Origin: Roseburia lenta
GTDB taxonomy: Bacteria > Bacillota > Clostridia > Lachnospirales > Lachnospiraceae
Direction of reading: 5' to 3'
Length of the DNA: 64,000 bases
Assembly (NCBI RefSeq): GCF_014287435.1
Contig: NZ_JACOPG010000005.1
Coordinates: forward strand, 68,822-132,821
Made by a program: the position numbers and the translations under genes. Below the pieces are notes generated by a model. That model saw nothing but the letters and a program-made list of their open reading frames with translations, was not told the origin of the DNA and did not search any database. Below are positions 47,532 to 55,640 of this stretch, in pieces (the stretch's first letter is position 1; every line of letters starts with the position of its first letter).

Positions 47532-47828
47532 ATGATGAAAAAAGAAGATGTAATGGAATTGATCGATATGACAAAGTTGACAAACATGATCAATGGTCTT
47601 AAGGACAAGGAGATCGTGGTAAAAGAAAAGCATACCATCAACTGGAAAAAGGTTGCCTGTGTGGTTGGTGTGATCGCCGCAGTGGCTGGGGTTGCCTATG
47701 CGATCTATCGTTATTTCAAGAAGGACTATGAAGATGAATTCATGGATGATTTTGATGATTGGGATGACGATGAAGATCTTTTTGAAGATGATGCAGAAGA
47801 AGATGTAGAGGATTTAGAGGAAGAGTAA
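47532..47828 (+). CDS. Small membrane protein with acidic tail
   Basis: 98 aa. A charged N-terminal helix (about 1-38), one membrane span (about 40-60, V-A-C-V-V-G-V-I-A-A-V-A-G-V), a short basic stretch, then about 30 residues made mostly of Asp and Glu. Similar small proteins occur in Lachnospiraceae; the function is unknown. It is 4 bp before rlmD and cotranscribed with it. CAGGAGGAG gives a strong start. Confidence 0.75.
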   Translation: MMKKEDVMELIDMTKLTNMINGLKDKEIVVKEKHTINWKKVACVVGVIAAVAGVAYAIYRYFKKDYEDEFMDDFDDWDDDEDLFEDDAEEDVEDLEEE

Positions 47829-47832
47829 TAGA

Positions 47833-49299
47833 GTGAAAAAAGGTCAACAGGTAGAAGGCGTTGTTACTCGGGTGGATTTCCCCAATAAGGGAATCGTGCA
47901 GACGGATGACGGTGATCTGATCACCGTCAAGAATGTGCTTGAGGGACAACGCATTCTTTGTGTAATAAAGAAAACAAGAAAAGGAAAAGCGGAAGGAAGA
48001 CTGTTAGAAGTTGTCAAAAAATCACCATTGGAGATGGATGTACCTGCTTGCAAACATTTCGACAAATGTGGAGGATGTTCTTATCAGACGCTTCCTTACG
48101 AAGAACAAGTTGCATTAAAAGGCAGACAGATTAAGCGTTTATTAGAACCTGTTTTGCCGGAGAACAGTTTTGATGACTTATTTGAAGGTGTGATACCGAG
48201 CCCAAATCAGTTTGCGTATCGTAATAAGATGGAATTCTCTTTTGGCGATGCTTATTTTAACGGACCGCTTTCACTGGGGATGCATAAGCGTGGTAGTTTT
48301 TATGATATTGTGACCGTGGATGGTTGTCAGATCATCGATGAAGATATGCGTTGTGTACTGATGGAGACACTGGCATATTTTCAGGAACGAGGAGCCAATT
48401 ACTATCACAAGATGCGCCATGAAGGTTATCTGCGTCATCTTTTGGTGCGCAAGGCGGCAAAAACAGGAGAGATTTTAGTGGATCTTGTGACAAGTTCGGA
48501 TGCACGTTTTTTGCAGAAGGATGCAACAGAACCGGCAACAGAGGTGCAGGCAGATGCGTTAGAGGCACTTGAGTCAGAACTTTTACAGGGATGGAGCAAG
48601 CGCTTACAGGAAGTTTCCTATGATGGAAAACTTACAGGCGTATTACATACACGTAACGATCGCCCTGCGGATGTAGTAGAGGATCAGGGAACAAGGGTAT
48701 TGTTTGGACAGGCATATTTTTATGAGGAGTTGTTGGGGCTTCGTTTCCGTATTACACCGTTTTCATTTTTTCAGACAAATTCACTTGGGGCTGAAAAATT
48801 ATACGAGACGGCGCGAGATTTTATTACTGCAGAAAACGCAGATATTCTGGAAGGAAAGACCGTTTATGATCTCTACTCTGGCACAGGAACGATTGCCCAG
48901 ATTTTGGCACCAGTGTCAGGGCATGTGATCGGTGTTGAAATTGTGGAGGAGGCCGTTGAGGCAGCAAAGAAAAATGCTCTGGAAAATGGTCTGACAAACT
49001 GTGATTTTATTGCAGGGGATGTCTTAAAGGTGATCGATGAGATCGAGGAGAAACCGGATTACATTGTGCTTGATCCCCCAAGAGATGGTATCCATCCCAA
49101 GGCACTGGACAAGATCATTGCCTATGGCGTGGAATCCATGATCTATATTTCCTGCAAGCCGACCAGCCTCGCAAGAGATTTGGAAGTCTTACAGGCGAGC
49201 GGATATCAGGTCAAGCGGATCTGCTGTTGCGACATGTTTGCCGGCACGCCGCATGTGGAGACGGTAGTCTTGCTTTCCAAGGGTATAATCGACTCTTAG
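47833..49299 (+). CDS. rlmD: 23S rRNA (uracil-5-)-methyltransferase
   Basis: 488 aa RumA/RlmD-family enzyme with GTG start. N-terminal TRAM domain, iron-sulphur cysteines (C-K-H-F-D-K-C-G-G-C), SAM site D-L-Y-S-G-T-G-T, D-P-P-R-D-G, and catalytic Cys in S-C-K-P-T-S-L. The last codons (M-F-A-G-T-P-H-V-E-T-V-V-L-L) are the segment into which integrative elements insert in some Firmicutes. The first three quarters use ATT for Ile more often than the upstream genes, the last quarter ATC. Confidence 0.9.
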   Translation: MKKGQQVEGVVTRVDFPNKGIVQTDDGDLITVKNVLEGQRILCVIKKTRKGKAEGRLLEVVKKSPLEMDVPACKHFDKCGGCSYQTLPYEEQVALKGRQIKRLLEPVLPENSFDDLFEGVIPSPNQFAYRNKMEFSFGDAYFNGPLSLGMHKRGSFYDIVTVDGCQIIDEDMRCVLMETLAYFQERGANYYHKMRHEGYLRHLLVRKAAKTGEILVDLVTSSDARFLQKDATEPATEVQADALEALESELLQGWSKRLQEVSYDGKLTGVLHTRNDRPADVVEDQGTRVLFGQAYFYEELLGLRFRITPFSFFQTNSLGAEKLYETARDFITAENADILEGKTVYDLYSGTGTIAQILAPVSGHVIGVEIVEEAVEAAKKNALENGLTNCDFIAGDVLKVIDEIEEKPDYIVLDPPRDGIHPKALDKIIAYGVESMIYISCKPTSLARDLEVLQASGYQVKRICCCDMFAGTPHVETVVLLSKGIIDS

Positions 49300-49314
49300 A
49301 AAGTAAAGGTTGAA

Positions 49315-49566
49315 ATGTCTCTCGCAGATATGGATATGTCCAGATTTAAGAAGGGAGCCACATACGAAGCGATTAAGGACTATGTGAAGGAACAGACCGG
49401 ATACAAGGTATCAAGTCTGTATATTGCGCAGGTAAAGGCAAAGCATGGACTTGATATGAGGGAGAATTTCAATCTTCCGAAGAGTGAAGATGCTAGGCAG
49501 CCAAAGTGCCCGGCTGAGAAGGAGAAGGCAATTGAGGATGCTTTGAGACATTTTCAGATGATATAG
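49315..49566 (+). CDS. Small protein resembling the C-terminal tail of rlmD-type methyltransferases
   Basis: 83 aa. The sequence T-Y-E-A-I-K-D-Y-V ... V-S-S-L-Y-I-A-Q-V-K and N-L-P-K-S-E-D-A-R-Q-P-K-C-P ... E-D-A-L-R-H-F resembles a tail that I recall fused to RumA-like and other methyltransferases in gut Firmicutes, often in mobile DNA. Here it is a separate frame 15 bp after rlmD. It may be a tail split off by a frameshift or integration, or a small DNA-binding protein. It ends before a strong terminator. Confidence 0.65.
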   Translation: MSLADMDMSRFKKGATYEAIKDYVKEQTGYKVSSLYIAQVKAKHGLDMRENFNLPKSEDARQPKCPAEKEKAIEDALRHFQMI

Positions 49567-49587
49567 GAGTACAAATGCTATTGATAG

Positions 49588-49620
49588 GACATCAACCATA
49601 GAGGGTTGGTGTCTTTTTTT
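49588..49620 (+). terminator. Terminator of the rlmD operon
   Basis: 10-bp stem (49588-49597 with 49604-49613, one G-T), 6-base loop, then TTTTTTT. Confidence 0.85.
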
Positions 49621-49723
49621 GAGAAATCTAAACCATAGACTATCTTTTTTGTGTAGTCAGTTGTTATACATATTAGAATGGAATAAACGTTTATACATTA
49701 CTGAAATGGGAAAGGAGGGTAAC

Positions 49724-50278
49724 TTGAATGATTTTCTTTTAATCCTACAAATGAAACAGGGCAGCGAAAAGGCTTTTGATAAATTTGTACGGAAATATTA
49801 TGCAGAAATTCTATCCTATTGCAGATATCATTGTTTGGATCAGGCAGAAGCAGAAGATCTCACACAGGAAACCTTCCTTCGATTTATGGAAAATATTGCA
49901 TCTTATCAGCATATTGGGAAAGCAAAGAATTATCTGTATGTGATAGCAGGTAATTTATGTAAGAACTACGCAAAGAAATGGAAGGCAGAGAGTGTAGAGC
50001 AGGAAATATTGGAAAGAGAGCTGGTTTCGGATGGCGGTATTCATAGGAAAGAAAAACGAATGGATGTGGAACAGGCACTTGGCAGGTTAGCCCCAGAGTT
50101 AAGAGAAGTGATACTGTTAATTTATTTTGGAGACTGTAAGCTAAAAGAGGTAGCTGATATCTTACAAATTGGCTTGCCGCTGGTTAAGTACCGACATAAA
50201 AGGGCAAAAGAAGAATTAAAAAAACTTTTGGGAGAGGAGGACTCTGATGAATTTGGAAAAGATGATACAAAACTATAA
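49724..50278 (+). CDS. ECF-type sigma-70 family RNA polymerase sigma factor
   Basis: About 184 aa. Region 2 (D-L-T-Q-E-T-F-L-R-F) and region 4 (L-A-P-E-L-R-E-V-I-L-L ... K-E-V-A-D-I-L-Q-I) are clear. AAAGGAGGG at 49711-49719 points to a TTG start at 49724; the in-frame ATG at 49706 lacks a ribosome site and the open frame from 49619 is too long. It begins a five-gene operon with a membrane protein that overlaps its 3' end by 32 bp, an ABC exporter and a VanY-type enzyme, which it probably regulates. Confidence 0.85.
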   Translation: MNDFLLILQMKQGSEKAFDKFVRKYYAEILSYCRYHCLDQAEAEDLTQETFLRFMENIASYQHIGKAKNYLYVIAGNLCKNYAKKWKAESVEQEILERELVSDGGIHRKEKRMDVEQALGRLAPELREVILLIYFGDCKLKEVADILQIGLPLVKYRHKRAKEELKKLLGEEDSDEFGKDDTKL

Positions 50279-51017
50279 AACGGAAACAAAAGTTATTCCA
50301 AGAGAAGAAAAGATTCTGGAAACGATTCAAAAATCGGAGGAAGTTATGATGGAAGTTCAGTCTGAACATACGATGAGCTATGGAGAGTTTTTATTTTCTC
50401 AATTTCGGCTGATTCGGAAGAGATGGTGGATGTTGCAGGCAGCATTACTGATAGTGACATTTTTTCTCATGAATTATCTGGATGATAGCGAATATTTGAT
50501 GAGAACACTGGGAACTTCCTCTGTCCTTTTTATCGTTATGATCATTCCGGAATTTTGGAGAAACAAAGAAAGTGATTCCTTACAGATTGAGGCAGCGTGC
50601 CTATATTCCCTCAGACAGATCTATTCCGCACGAGTATTTTTGATAGGAGTGGCGGATGTATTTATGATAACGCTATTTATGTTCGTTTGCTGTGTGGGTA
50701 TGAGAATGCAGTTTATGGATATTTTGGTGCAGTTTTTGTTCCCAATGGTCGTTGCTGCTGGAATCTGCTTTGCCATGTTAAACAGTAGCGCTTTGAATGA
50801 GGCAGCATCCATGTTCGGTTGCTTTTTGTGGAGTGTGATCTGGTGGATGGTTACAATGAATGATTTTATTTATGCTAAGATTACATTTCCTGTATGGAGT
50901 ATCTTATTTGGATTAGCAAGCTGTTTCCTGATTGGTGCTGTGTATAAGGCAATACATGACTGCAACCGCTTATGTTCGACGATGGAGGGAAATCTATATG
51001 AAATTACAAATGGTTAA
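50247..51017 (+). CDS. Multi-span membrane protein, possible sigma regulator
   Basis: 256 aa. A charged cytoplasmic N-terminus (about 1-60) precedes five or six hydrophobic spans. I do not recognise a family with certainty; by position between an ECF sigma factor and an ABC transporter it could be an anti-sigma factor or a permease-like subunit. Starts 32 bp inside the sigma gene and ends 20 bp inside the ATPase gene, so translation is coupled throughout. Confidence 0.7.
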   Translation: MNLEKMIQNYKTETKVIPREEKILETIQKSEEVMMEVQSEHTMSYGEFLFSQFRLIRKRWWMLQAALLIVTFFLMNYLDDSEYLMRTLGTSSVLFIVMIIPEFWRNKESDSLQIEAACLYSLRQIYSARVFLIGVADVFMITLFMFVCCVGMRMQFMDILVQFLFPMVVAAGICFAMLNSSALNEAASMFGCFLWSVIWWMVTMNDFIYAKITFPVWSILFGLASCFLIGAVYKAIHDCNRLCSTMEGNLYEITNG

Positions 51018-51876
51018 TGTTACAAGAAAGTTTGGGGACTTTCGGGCAGTAGAGAACTTAAACCTGACGATAGAGAATGGAGTATATGGACTTTTAGGTG
51101 TGAATGGTGCAGGCAAGACAACGCTTATGCGAATGATCTGTACCCTTTTGCCACCGACAAGCGGACAGATTCTGTGCGATGGAAAGGATATTTTCAAAAT
51201 GGATGGAGAATATCGAAATTTGCTTGGATACTTACCTCAGGAGTTCGGATTCTATCCGGATTTCACAGTAAAAGACTATTTACTGTATATTGCCAGTTTA
51301 AAGGGTATTCGACCTATGGTTGCTGGTAAACGGGTAAAGGACTTGCTTGCACAGGTTGGACTTACAAAGTCAGCAAATAAGAAGATGAAGAAGCTGTCCG
51401 GTGGAATGAAACGTAGAGCAGGAATTGCACAGGCAATGCTAAACAATCCCAAAATTCTTATTTTGGATGAGCCTACGGCTGGACTTGATCCGACGGAAAG
51501 GGTGCGTTTTAGAAACCTGATTAGTGAACTCTCAGAGGATCGGATTGTTATTTTATCGACGCATATTGTTTCAGATGTAGAGTATATTGCCAATGAAATC
51601 TGGCTGATGAAGGATGGACAAATCATGCAGCAGGGAAACCTTGATCAGACACTTGCTTCTATGCAGGAAAAGGTATATGCGTGTGAAGTATCACAGGCAG
51701 ATGCAACGAAGATGATGAAAAAATTTAAGGTGTCTAATATGAAATCGGAAAGGGGAATGGTGGAATTGCGTATTATTGCCGGTGAGCCACCGATTGCTGG
51801 AGCATCTGTGGTGGAGCCGACATTGGAGGATGTGTTCTTATATTATTTCGGTGAAAAGGGTGGTGAGATGGAATGA
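50998..51876 (+). CDS. ABC transporter ATP-binding protein
   Basis: 292 aa. Walker A G-V-N-G-A-G-K-T-T, signature L-S-G-G-M-K-R-R, Walker B I-L-I-L-D-E-P-T and the H-loop (S-T-H) are all present; a C-terminal regulatory extension follows, as in exporters of antibiotics or lantibiotics. GGAGGGA at 50983-50989 decides ATG 50998. The permease partner follows with a 4-bp overlap. Confidence 0.93.
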   Translation: MKLQMVNVTRKFGDFRAVENLNLTIENGVYGLLGVNGAGKTTLMRMICTLLPPTSGQILCDGKDIFKMDGEYRNLLGYLPQEFGFYPDFTVKDYLLYIASLKGIRPMVAGKRVKDLLAQVGLTKSANKKMKKLSGGMKRRAGIAQAMLNNPKILILDEPTAGLDPTERVRFRNLISELSEDRIVILSTHIVSDVEYIANEIWLMKDGQIMQQGNLDQTLASMQEKVYACEVSQADATKMMKKFKVSNMKSERGMVELRIIAGEPPIAGASVVEPTLEDVFLYYFGEKGGEME

Positions 51877-53096
51877 TTAGATATGAGATTAAGAAAATCT
51901 TTTCTAAGAGCCTCAGTAAAGTATCATTGGTCGTGTTGTTATTTTCACTTTTGATATCCTGCTATTTCGCAATCACGAATGTCAGTTTTTTGGATGAGCA
52001 GGGCAAATCTCATACAGGAATCGCAGCAGCAAAGAGTCTGCGGGAAGAAAAGCAGAAGTGGAAAGGTGTTTTAGATGAAGCAGCATTACAAGCGGTCCTG
52101 GATGAATATAAAAAGATTAGTGAAGAATATCCCATTCGCCCTGGAGATGATTCTGCTAACTTATTGCATGATTCCAAGGTACAAGGGTTTTCAGAAATCA
52201 AGGACATGATCAATATGGGATTTTGCGAATTTAGAGACTTTAATTATTATCGTATTGATTCCTTATCGAAAGAAGAAGTGGGACAGATCTATGAGAACCG
52301 TGGAAAGAGTTTGGAAAAATGGTTGAACTCCGAAGATGCTGATGGTTTATTCGATGAAAACGAGAAAGCATTTTTGATAGAGCAGTACCGTGAGATGAAA
52401 GCACCTTTATACTATGAGGACTACGATGGCTGGAAATCAGCACTGAGTTACGCTCAGACGATTATTATGCTCATTATGCTTGTGTCAGCATTCTTGGTGT
52501 CAGGTATCTTTTCCAATGAATTTAGTTGGAAATCAGATTCCATATTTTTCTCAACAAAATACGGAAGGGATAGGGGAACGAGAGCAAAGATCATGGCAGG
52601 ATTTATCGTGGTATCAGTTATTTACTTTATTGTAATATCGCTGTATTCACTTGTGGTATTGGGATGTCTTGGAGCGCAAGGTGGAAATGTCATGATACAG
52701 ACAGGCTTTTGGCATTGGAAATCTTTTTACAATATCACCTATATGCAGTTGTATTTGCTCACGGTAGTTGCCGGATATATTGGAACCGTATTTTGCCTGT
52801 TTCTGTCTATGCTTGTGTCAGCAAAGACGCATACAGCAGTTGTTGCGGTTACAATACCTTTTGCAATCCTGTTTTTACCACTGTTTGTATCAAATTTCGA
52901 TTTCTTATCGGGAATATTGGGTGTGTTCCCAGACCGCTTGCTACAGATCAATGAGATTATCAATACATTTGATTTATATCATATTGGCGGTAAGATTGTC
53001 GGCTCGATACCAATCATGCTGGTCATTTATCCAATCCTAAGTATTTTGATGGTTCCGCTTATGTATCATGTCTATCATAAAACGGAGATTAAGTAG
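51873..53096 (+). CDS. ABC-2 type membrane permease
   Basis: 407 aa. One N-terminal span, a large extracellular loop (about 40-185) with no clear domain, then five spans. This is the layout of ABC-2 permeases that export or resist peptides. Overlaps the ATPase gene by 4 bp. Together with that ATPase it forms one transporter; substrate unknown. Confidence 0.8.
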   Translation: MIRYEIKKIFSKSLSKVSLVVLLFSLLISCYFAITNVSFLDEQGKSHTGIAAAKSLREEKQKWKGVLDEAALQAVLDEYKKISEEYPIRPGDDSANLLHDSKVQGFSEIKDMINMGFCEFRDFNYYRIDSLSKEEVGQIYENRGKSLEKWLNSEDADGLFDENEKAFLIEQYREMKAPLYYEDYDGWKSALSYAQTIIMLIMLVSAFLVSGIFSNEFSWKSDSIFFSTKYGRDRGTRAKIMAGFIVVSVIYFIVISLYSLVVLGCLGAQGGNVMIQTGFWHWKSFYNITYMQLYLLTVVAGYIGTVFCLFLSMLVSAKTHTAVVAVTIPFAILFLPLFVSNFDFLSGILGVFPDRLLQINEIINTFDLYHIGGKIVGSIPIMLVIYPILSILMVPLMYHVYHKTEIK

Positions 53097-53813
53097 ATGA
53101 AAAGGAAAAAGAACTTTCTGAAAAAGATAACTCTGTTGTTCGTTCTTTTCTTTCTTATTCATGTAGGACATACATTTGTAACCAATGATGCGGTCGGGCT
53201 ACCGGAAAAGTTACAAGGTTTTGGGACTATAAAACAGGAAGAACATCCCATTGCAAGTGATAAGTATGGATGGGAACTGGTGTTGGTAAATCGGGATAAT
53301 TATATTCCAGATGATTATGAAATGGATCTCATGGAATTGAGTAATGGTCAGAAAATAGATTCAAGAATCTATCCATACTTGCAGGAAATGTTTGATGATG
53401 CGAGAAATGCAGGTGTATATCCGTTTGTTAGAGATGGTTACAGAACAGCAGAGGAGCAGCAACAGATTTTAGATGACAAGATAGCCTCATATCGAAGTGA
53501 AGGTTATACAAAACACATGGCAGAGGAAACAGCAATGGAATGGGTAGCATTACCGGGGACAAGCGAGCATCAGCTTGGACTTGCGGTAGATATCAATGCA
53601 GATACTTCTAAATGTTCTCGTGATGATGTTTATAACTGGTTACTGGAGAATTCATACAAATACGGATTTATTCAAAGATATCCGTCCGGAAAGACAAGCA
53701 TTACAGGAGTTGCTAATGAACCGTGGCATTATCGCTATGTGGGAAAAGAAGCAGCAGAGGAGATTCATCAGAGTGGATTGTGCTTGGAAGAATATGTGGA
53801 AAATCTTAAATAG
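53097..53813 (+). CDS. VanY-type D-alanyl-D-alanine carboxypeptidase (M15B)
   Basis: 238 aa. An N-terminal signal anchor (K-K-N-F-L-K-K-I ... L-F-F-L-I-H-V-G) is followed by the zinc peptidase domain: S-E-H-Q-L-G-L-A-V-D-I-N gives the His and Asp ligands, E-P-W-H-Y-R the last His and catalytic Glu. It trims the terminal D-Ala of peptidoglycan stems outside the membrane. Directly adjacent to the transporter genes, suggesting an envelope-stress or antimicrobial-resistance operon. No vanA/H/X-like genes are present. Confidence 0.88.
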   Translation: MKRKKNFLKKITLLFVLFFLIHVGHTFVTNDAVGLPEKLQGFGTIKQEEHPIASDKYGWELVLVNRDNYIPDDYEMDLMELSNGQKIDSRIYPYLQEMFDDARNAGVYPFVRDGYRTAEEQQQILDDKIASYRSEGYTKHMAEETAMEWVALPGTSEHQLGLAVDINADTSKCSRDDVYNWLLENSYKYGFIQRYPSGKTSITGVANEPWHYRYVGKEAAEEIHQSGLCLEEYVENLK

Positions 53814-53836
53814 AATAAAAAATTTTAAATATTCTA

Positions 53837-53867
53837 TTGACTCCTACGTTGCGTAATAGTTTAAAGT
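53837..53867 (+). promoter_or_regulatory. MerR-type promoter with 19-bp spacer
   Basis: TTGACT (53837-53842) and TAAAGT (53862-53867) are 19 bp apart, too long for normal sigma-A use but typical of MerR-activated promoters. The spacer holds an inverted TACG-TTG-CGTA (53845-53855), the usual MerR dyad. No MerR gene lies nearby. Confidence 0.55.
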
Positions 53868-53873
53868 AAGGTT

Positions 53874-54013
53874 ATAATAATATCTAATCCTATCTAGAGA
53901 GCAGGAAGTATTCCTGCGTTGATGGGATAGGATAAGATCGAAAAGTAGTAATCATTTATAGTAATTTTATGAGTGGCTTGTTTTAGGAATTTCCTAAGGA
54001 CAGGCTTTTTTAT
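53874..54013 (+). ncRNA. Candidate structured RNA or leader
   Basis: After the 19-bp-spacer promoter lies a stem ATCCTATC/GATAGGAT (53887-53894 with 53926-53933) that encloses a perfect hairpin GCAGGAA-GTA-TTCCTGC (53901-53917), then an unpaired stretch and a terminator. It could be a short RNA of about 140 nt or an attenuated leader of the gene at 54035. No known RNA family was recognised. Confidence 0.35.
53975..54013 (+). terminator. Terminator before the 75-aa gene
   Basis: A 12-bp stem with G-T pairs and one bulged A (left arm 53976-53987, right arm 53993-54005) followed by TTTTTT. Confidence 0.65.
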
Positions 54014-54034
54014 TTGGAAAACAGGAGGATTTTG

Positions 54035-54262
54035 ATGACAAGATATTTTGAAGATGATAAAGACAATGTTGCTTTTGAAAGATGCATCGATGTAATGAGC
54101 AGGATGTTAATGAAATATGGTCCGCAGATTTTGCAGAAGCATAGGGAACAGATGGCAAGCGCTATAAGTTATGAACCATTCTGCAAAAACACAAATGGAC
54201 GATTAATATACTATTTTAGATTGAGTACAGGTATGGATATAGGAGCAGTTAAAGTGGCGTAA
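54035..54262 (+). CDS. Hypothetical small protein
   Basis: 75 aa, helical, no known domain. AGGAGG precedes ATG 54035. It lies between a terminator and a perfect 27-bp palindrome. The content (F-E-D-D-K-D-N-V-A-F-E-R-C) resembles short accessory proteins of mobile elements, but I cannot name a family. Confidence 0.55.
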   Translation: MTRYFEDDKDNVAFERCIDVMSRMLMKYGPQILQKHREQMASAISYEPFCKNTNGRLIYYFRLSTGMDIGAVKVA

Positions 54263-54264
54263 AA

Positions 54265-54291
54265 CAGAATATATGCATTGCATATATTCTG
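54265..54291. repeat. Perfect 27-bp palindrome
   Basis: CAGAATATATGCA, one T, then its exact reverse complement. It starts 3 bases after the stop codon of the preceding gene. No T-run follows. It may be a terminator remnant or a protein-binding site. Confidence 0.75.
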
Positions 54292-54360
54292 AGATGCTGA
54301 TATATTATAAGTGAAGGTATACGATTAAAGAAGTTATGAGATATATTTGGAGGTACCAAG

Positions 54361-54558
54361 ATGGATTGTGCAGATAAAATTAAAGAAATAAGAAAAATGT
54401 CGGGTATGAATCGCAGAGATTTTTGCGATACATATCAAATCCCATATCAGACGGTTACTGATTGGGAACTAGGTCATAGAAATGCACCAGAGTATGTGGT
54501 TCGGATGCTGGAGTATTATGTAAGAATGCACGAGATTATGAAGAAGGACGAAAAGTAG
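54361..54558 (+). CDS. Small helix-turn-helix protein
   Basis: 65 aa, one XRE-like fold: I-R-K-M-S-G-M-N-R-R-D-F-C-D-T-Y ... I-P-Y-Q-T-V-T-D-W-E-L-G-H-R-N-A-P-E-Y. Such small proteins occur widely in Firmicutes accessory regions. GGAGG is 8 bases before the start. It ends 2 bp before the first of the ORF6N-associated palindromes and 53 bp before the ORF6N gene, so it could control that gene. Confidence 0.75.
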   Translation: MDCADKIKEIRKMSGMNRRDFCDTYQIPYQTVTDWELGHRNAPEYVVRMLEYYVRMHEIMKKDEK

Positions 54559-54560
54559 AC

Positions 54561-54585
54561 TTGAGGTCGAAAATTGCGACATCAA
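54561..54585 (+). repeat. ORF6N-associated palindrome, copy 1
   Basis: 25 bp, TTGAGGTCG ... CGACATCAA with a 7-base centre; one arm mismatch. Read in the phase of the in-gene copy it would give L-R-S-K-I-A-T-S. It lies upstream of the ORF6N start, where it could be an operator. Confidence 0.8.
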
Positions 54586-54611
54586 ATATATTGTAAGGAT
54601 GAGGATGCACA

Positions 54612-55559
54612 ATGGAAGAAAAAGTGGAATTAGTTATAGCTGATGATATTAAGATTCAGAATCTGATATATAACGTTCGCGGGAAACAGGTGATGCTGGA
54701 TAGTGACTTGGCTATGTTGTATCAAGTTGAAACAAAACGTTTGAATGAGGCTGTGAAAAGAAATATATTAAGATTTCCAGAAAGTTTTAGATTTCAATTG
54801 ACAAATGAGGAGTTTGAATTTTTGAGGTCGCAATTTGCGACCTCAAAGCCAGATGAAATGATAGAAGAACGTGGCGGCAGAAGATATATGCCATATGTAT
54901 TTACTGAACAAGGTATTGCGATGCTTTCTGCGGTTCTAAGAAGTGAAATTGCCATCAAAGTTAGTATCAGAATAATGGAAACATATGTTGAAATGAGAAA
55001 ATATCTTGCAAATAATTCTCTGCTGATTGACAAGGTAAATCATTTAGAAGCAAGACAAATAGAGTCAGATTTGCAGAGACATGCATTCGAGCAAAGAACG
55101 GATGAACGATTTGAGCAGGTATTTGCCTATATAGCAGACCATGAGGAATCAAATCAAAAAGTATTTTATGATGGACAGATATTTGATGCATTTAATTTAT
55201 TGACAGAGCTTATAGCAAGGGCAGAACAAAGTATTATCTTGATTGATGGCTACATAGATGTTGTGACATTAAATATCCTGGCAAAGAAAAAAGATCAGGT
55301 ATCTGTTCTGGCCTATACATATCCGAATGCAAGGATTACGAATCAGGATATCACAAATTTCAATGCACAATATCCAACATTGGAAGTGAAAAGAAGTACG
55401 GCATTTCATGATAGATTCCTAATTCTGGATGAGAAGGAAGGATATCATATCGGGGCTTCGATAAAGGATGCAGGGAAGAAGTGTTTTGCAATCAATCGAA
55501 TGGAAGACATTGGTGTGATAAGGGATGTAATTCAAAGAGCAGAATTGACGGAACAATAG
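54612..55559 (+). CDS. ORF6N-domain DNA-binding protein with PLD-like C-terminus
   Basis: 315 aa. An ORF6N (KilA-N-like) domain at about 10-120: G-K-Q-V-M-L-D-S-D-L-A-M-L-Y, then V-F-T-E-Q-G-I-A-M-L-S. Between them, residues 71-78 (L-R-S-Q-F-A-T-S) are encoded by a perfect 25-bp palindrome. A coiled-coil part (about 140-175) is followed by a phospholipase-D-like region with one active-site-like F-H-D-R-F-L-I-L-D (about 261-269). Family members are phage or mobile-element antirepressor-like proteins. The palindrome recurs before and after the gene. Confidence 0.85.
   Translation: MEEKVELVIADDIKIQNLIYNVRGKQVMLDSDLAMLYQVETKRLNEAVKRNILRFPESFRFQLTNEEFEFLRSQFATSKPDEMIEERGGRRYMPYVFTEQGIAMLSAVLRSEIAIKVSIRIMETYVEMRKYLANNSLLIDKVNHLEARQIESDLQRHAFEQRTDERFEQVFAYIADHEESNQKVFYDGQIFDAFNLLTELIARAEQSIILIDGYIDVVTLNILAKKKDQVSVLAYTYPNARITNQDITNFNAQYPTLEVKRSTAFHDRFLILDEKEGYHIGASIKDAGKKCFAINRMEDIGVIRDVIQRAELTEQ
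54822..54846 (+). repeat. ORF6N-associated palindrome, in-gene copy
   Basis: 25 bp: TTGAGGTCGCAA, a single T, then the exact reverse complement. It begins exactly at a codon boundary (codon 71) and encodes L-R-S-Q-F-A-T-S. Confidence 0.95.
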
Positions 55560-55597
55560 GAGCATGTTTAAACAGGGCGAATTCGATATGTTTAAAC

Positions 55598-55622
55598 TTG
55601 AGGTCACAAAATGTGACATCAA
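55598..55622 (+). repeat. ORF6N-associated palindrome, copy 3
   Basis: 25 bp, TTGAGGTCACA, AAA, TGTGACATCAA. Relative to the in-gene copy, G-to-A and C-to-T changes in the two arms are paired, so the dyad is kept. In the same phase it reads L-R-S-Q-N-V-T-S. It lies 38 bp after the ORF6N stop. Two copies of ATGTTTAAAC (55564-55573, 55588-55597) lie just before it. Confidence 0.85.
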
Positions 55623-55640
55623 ATAAAGTTGAATTATAAC

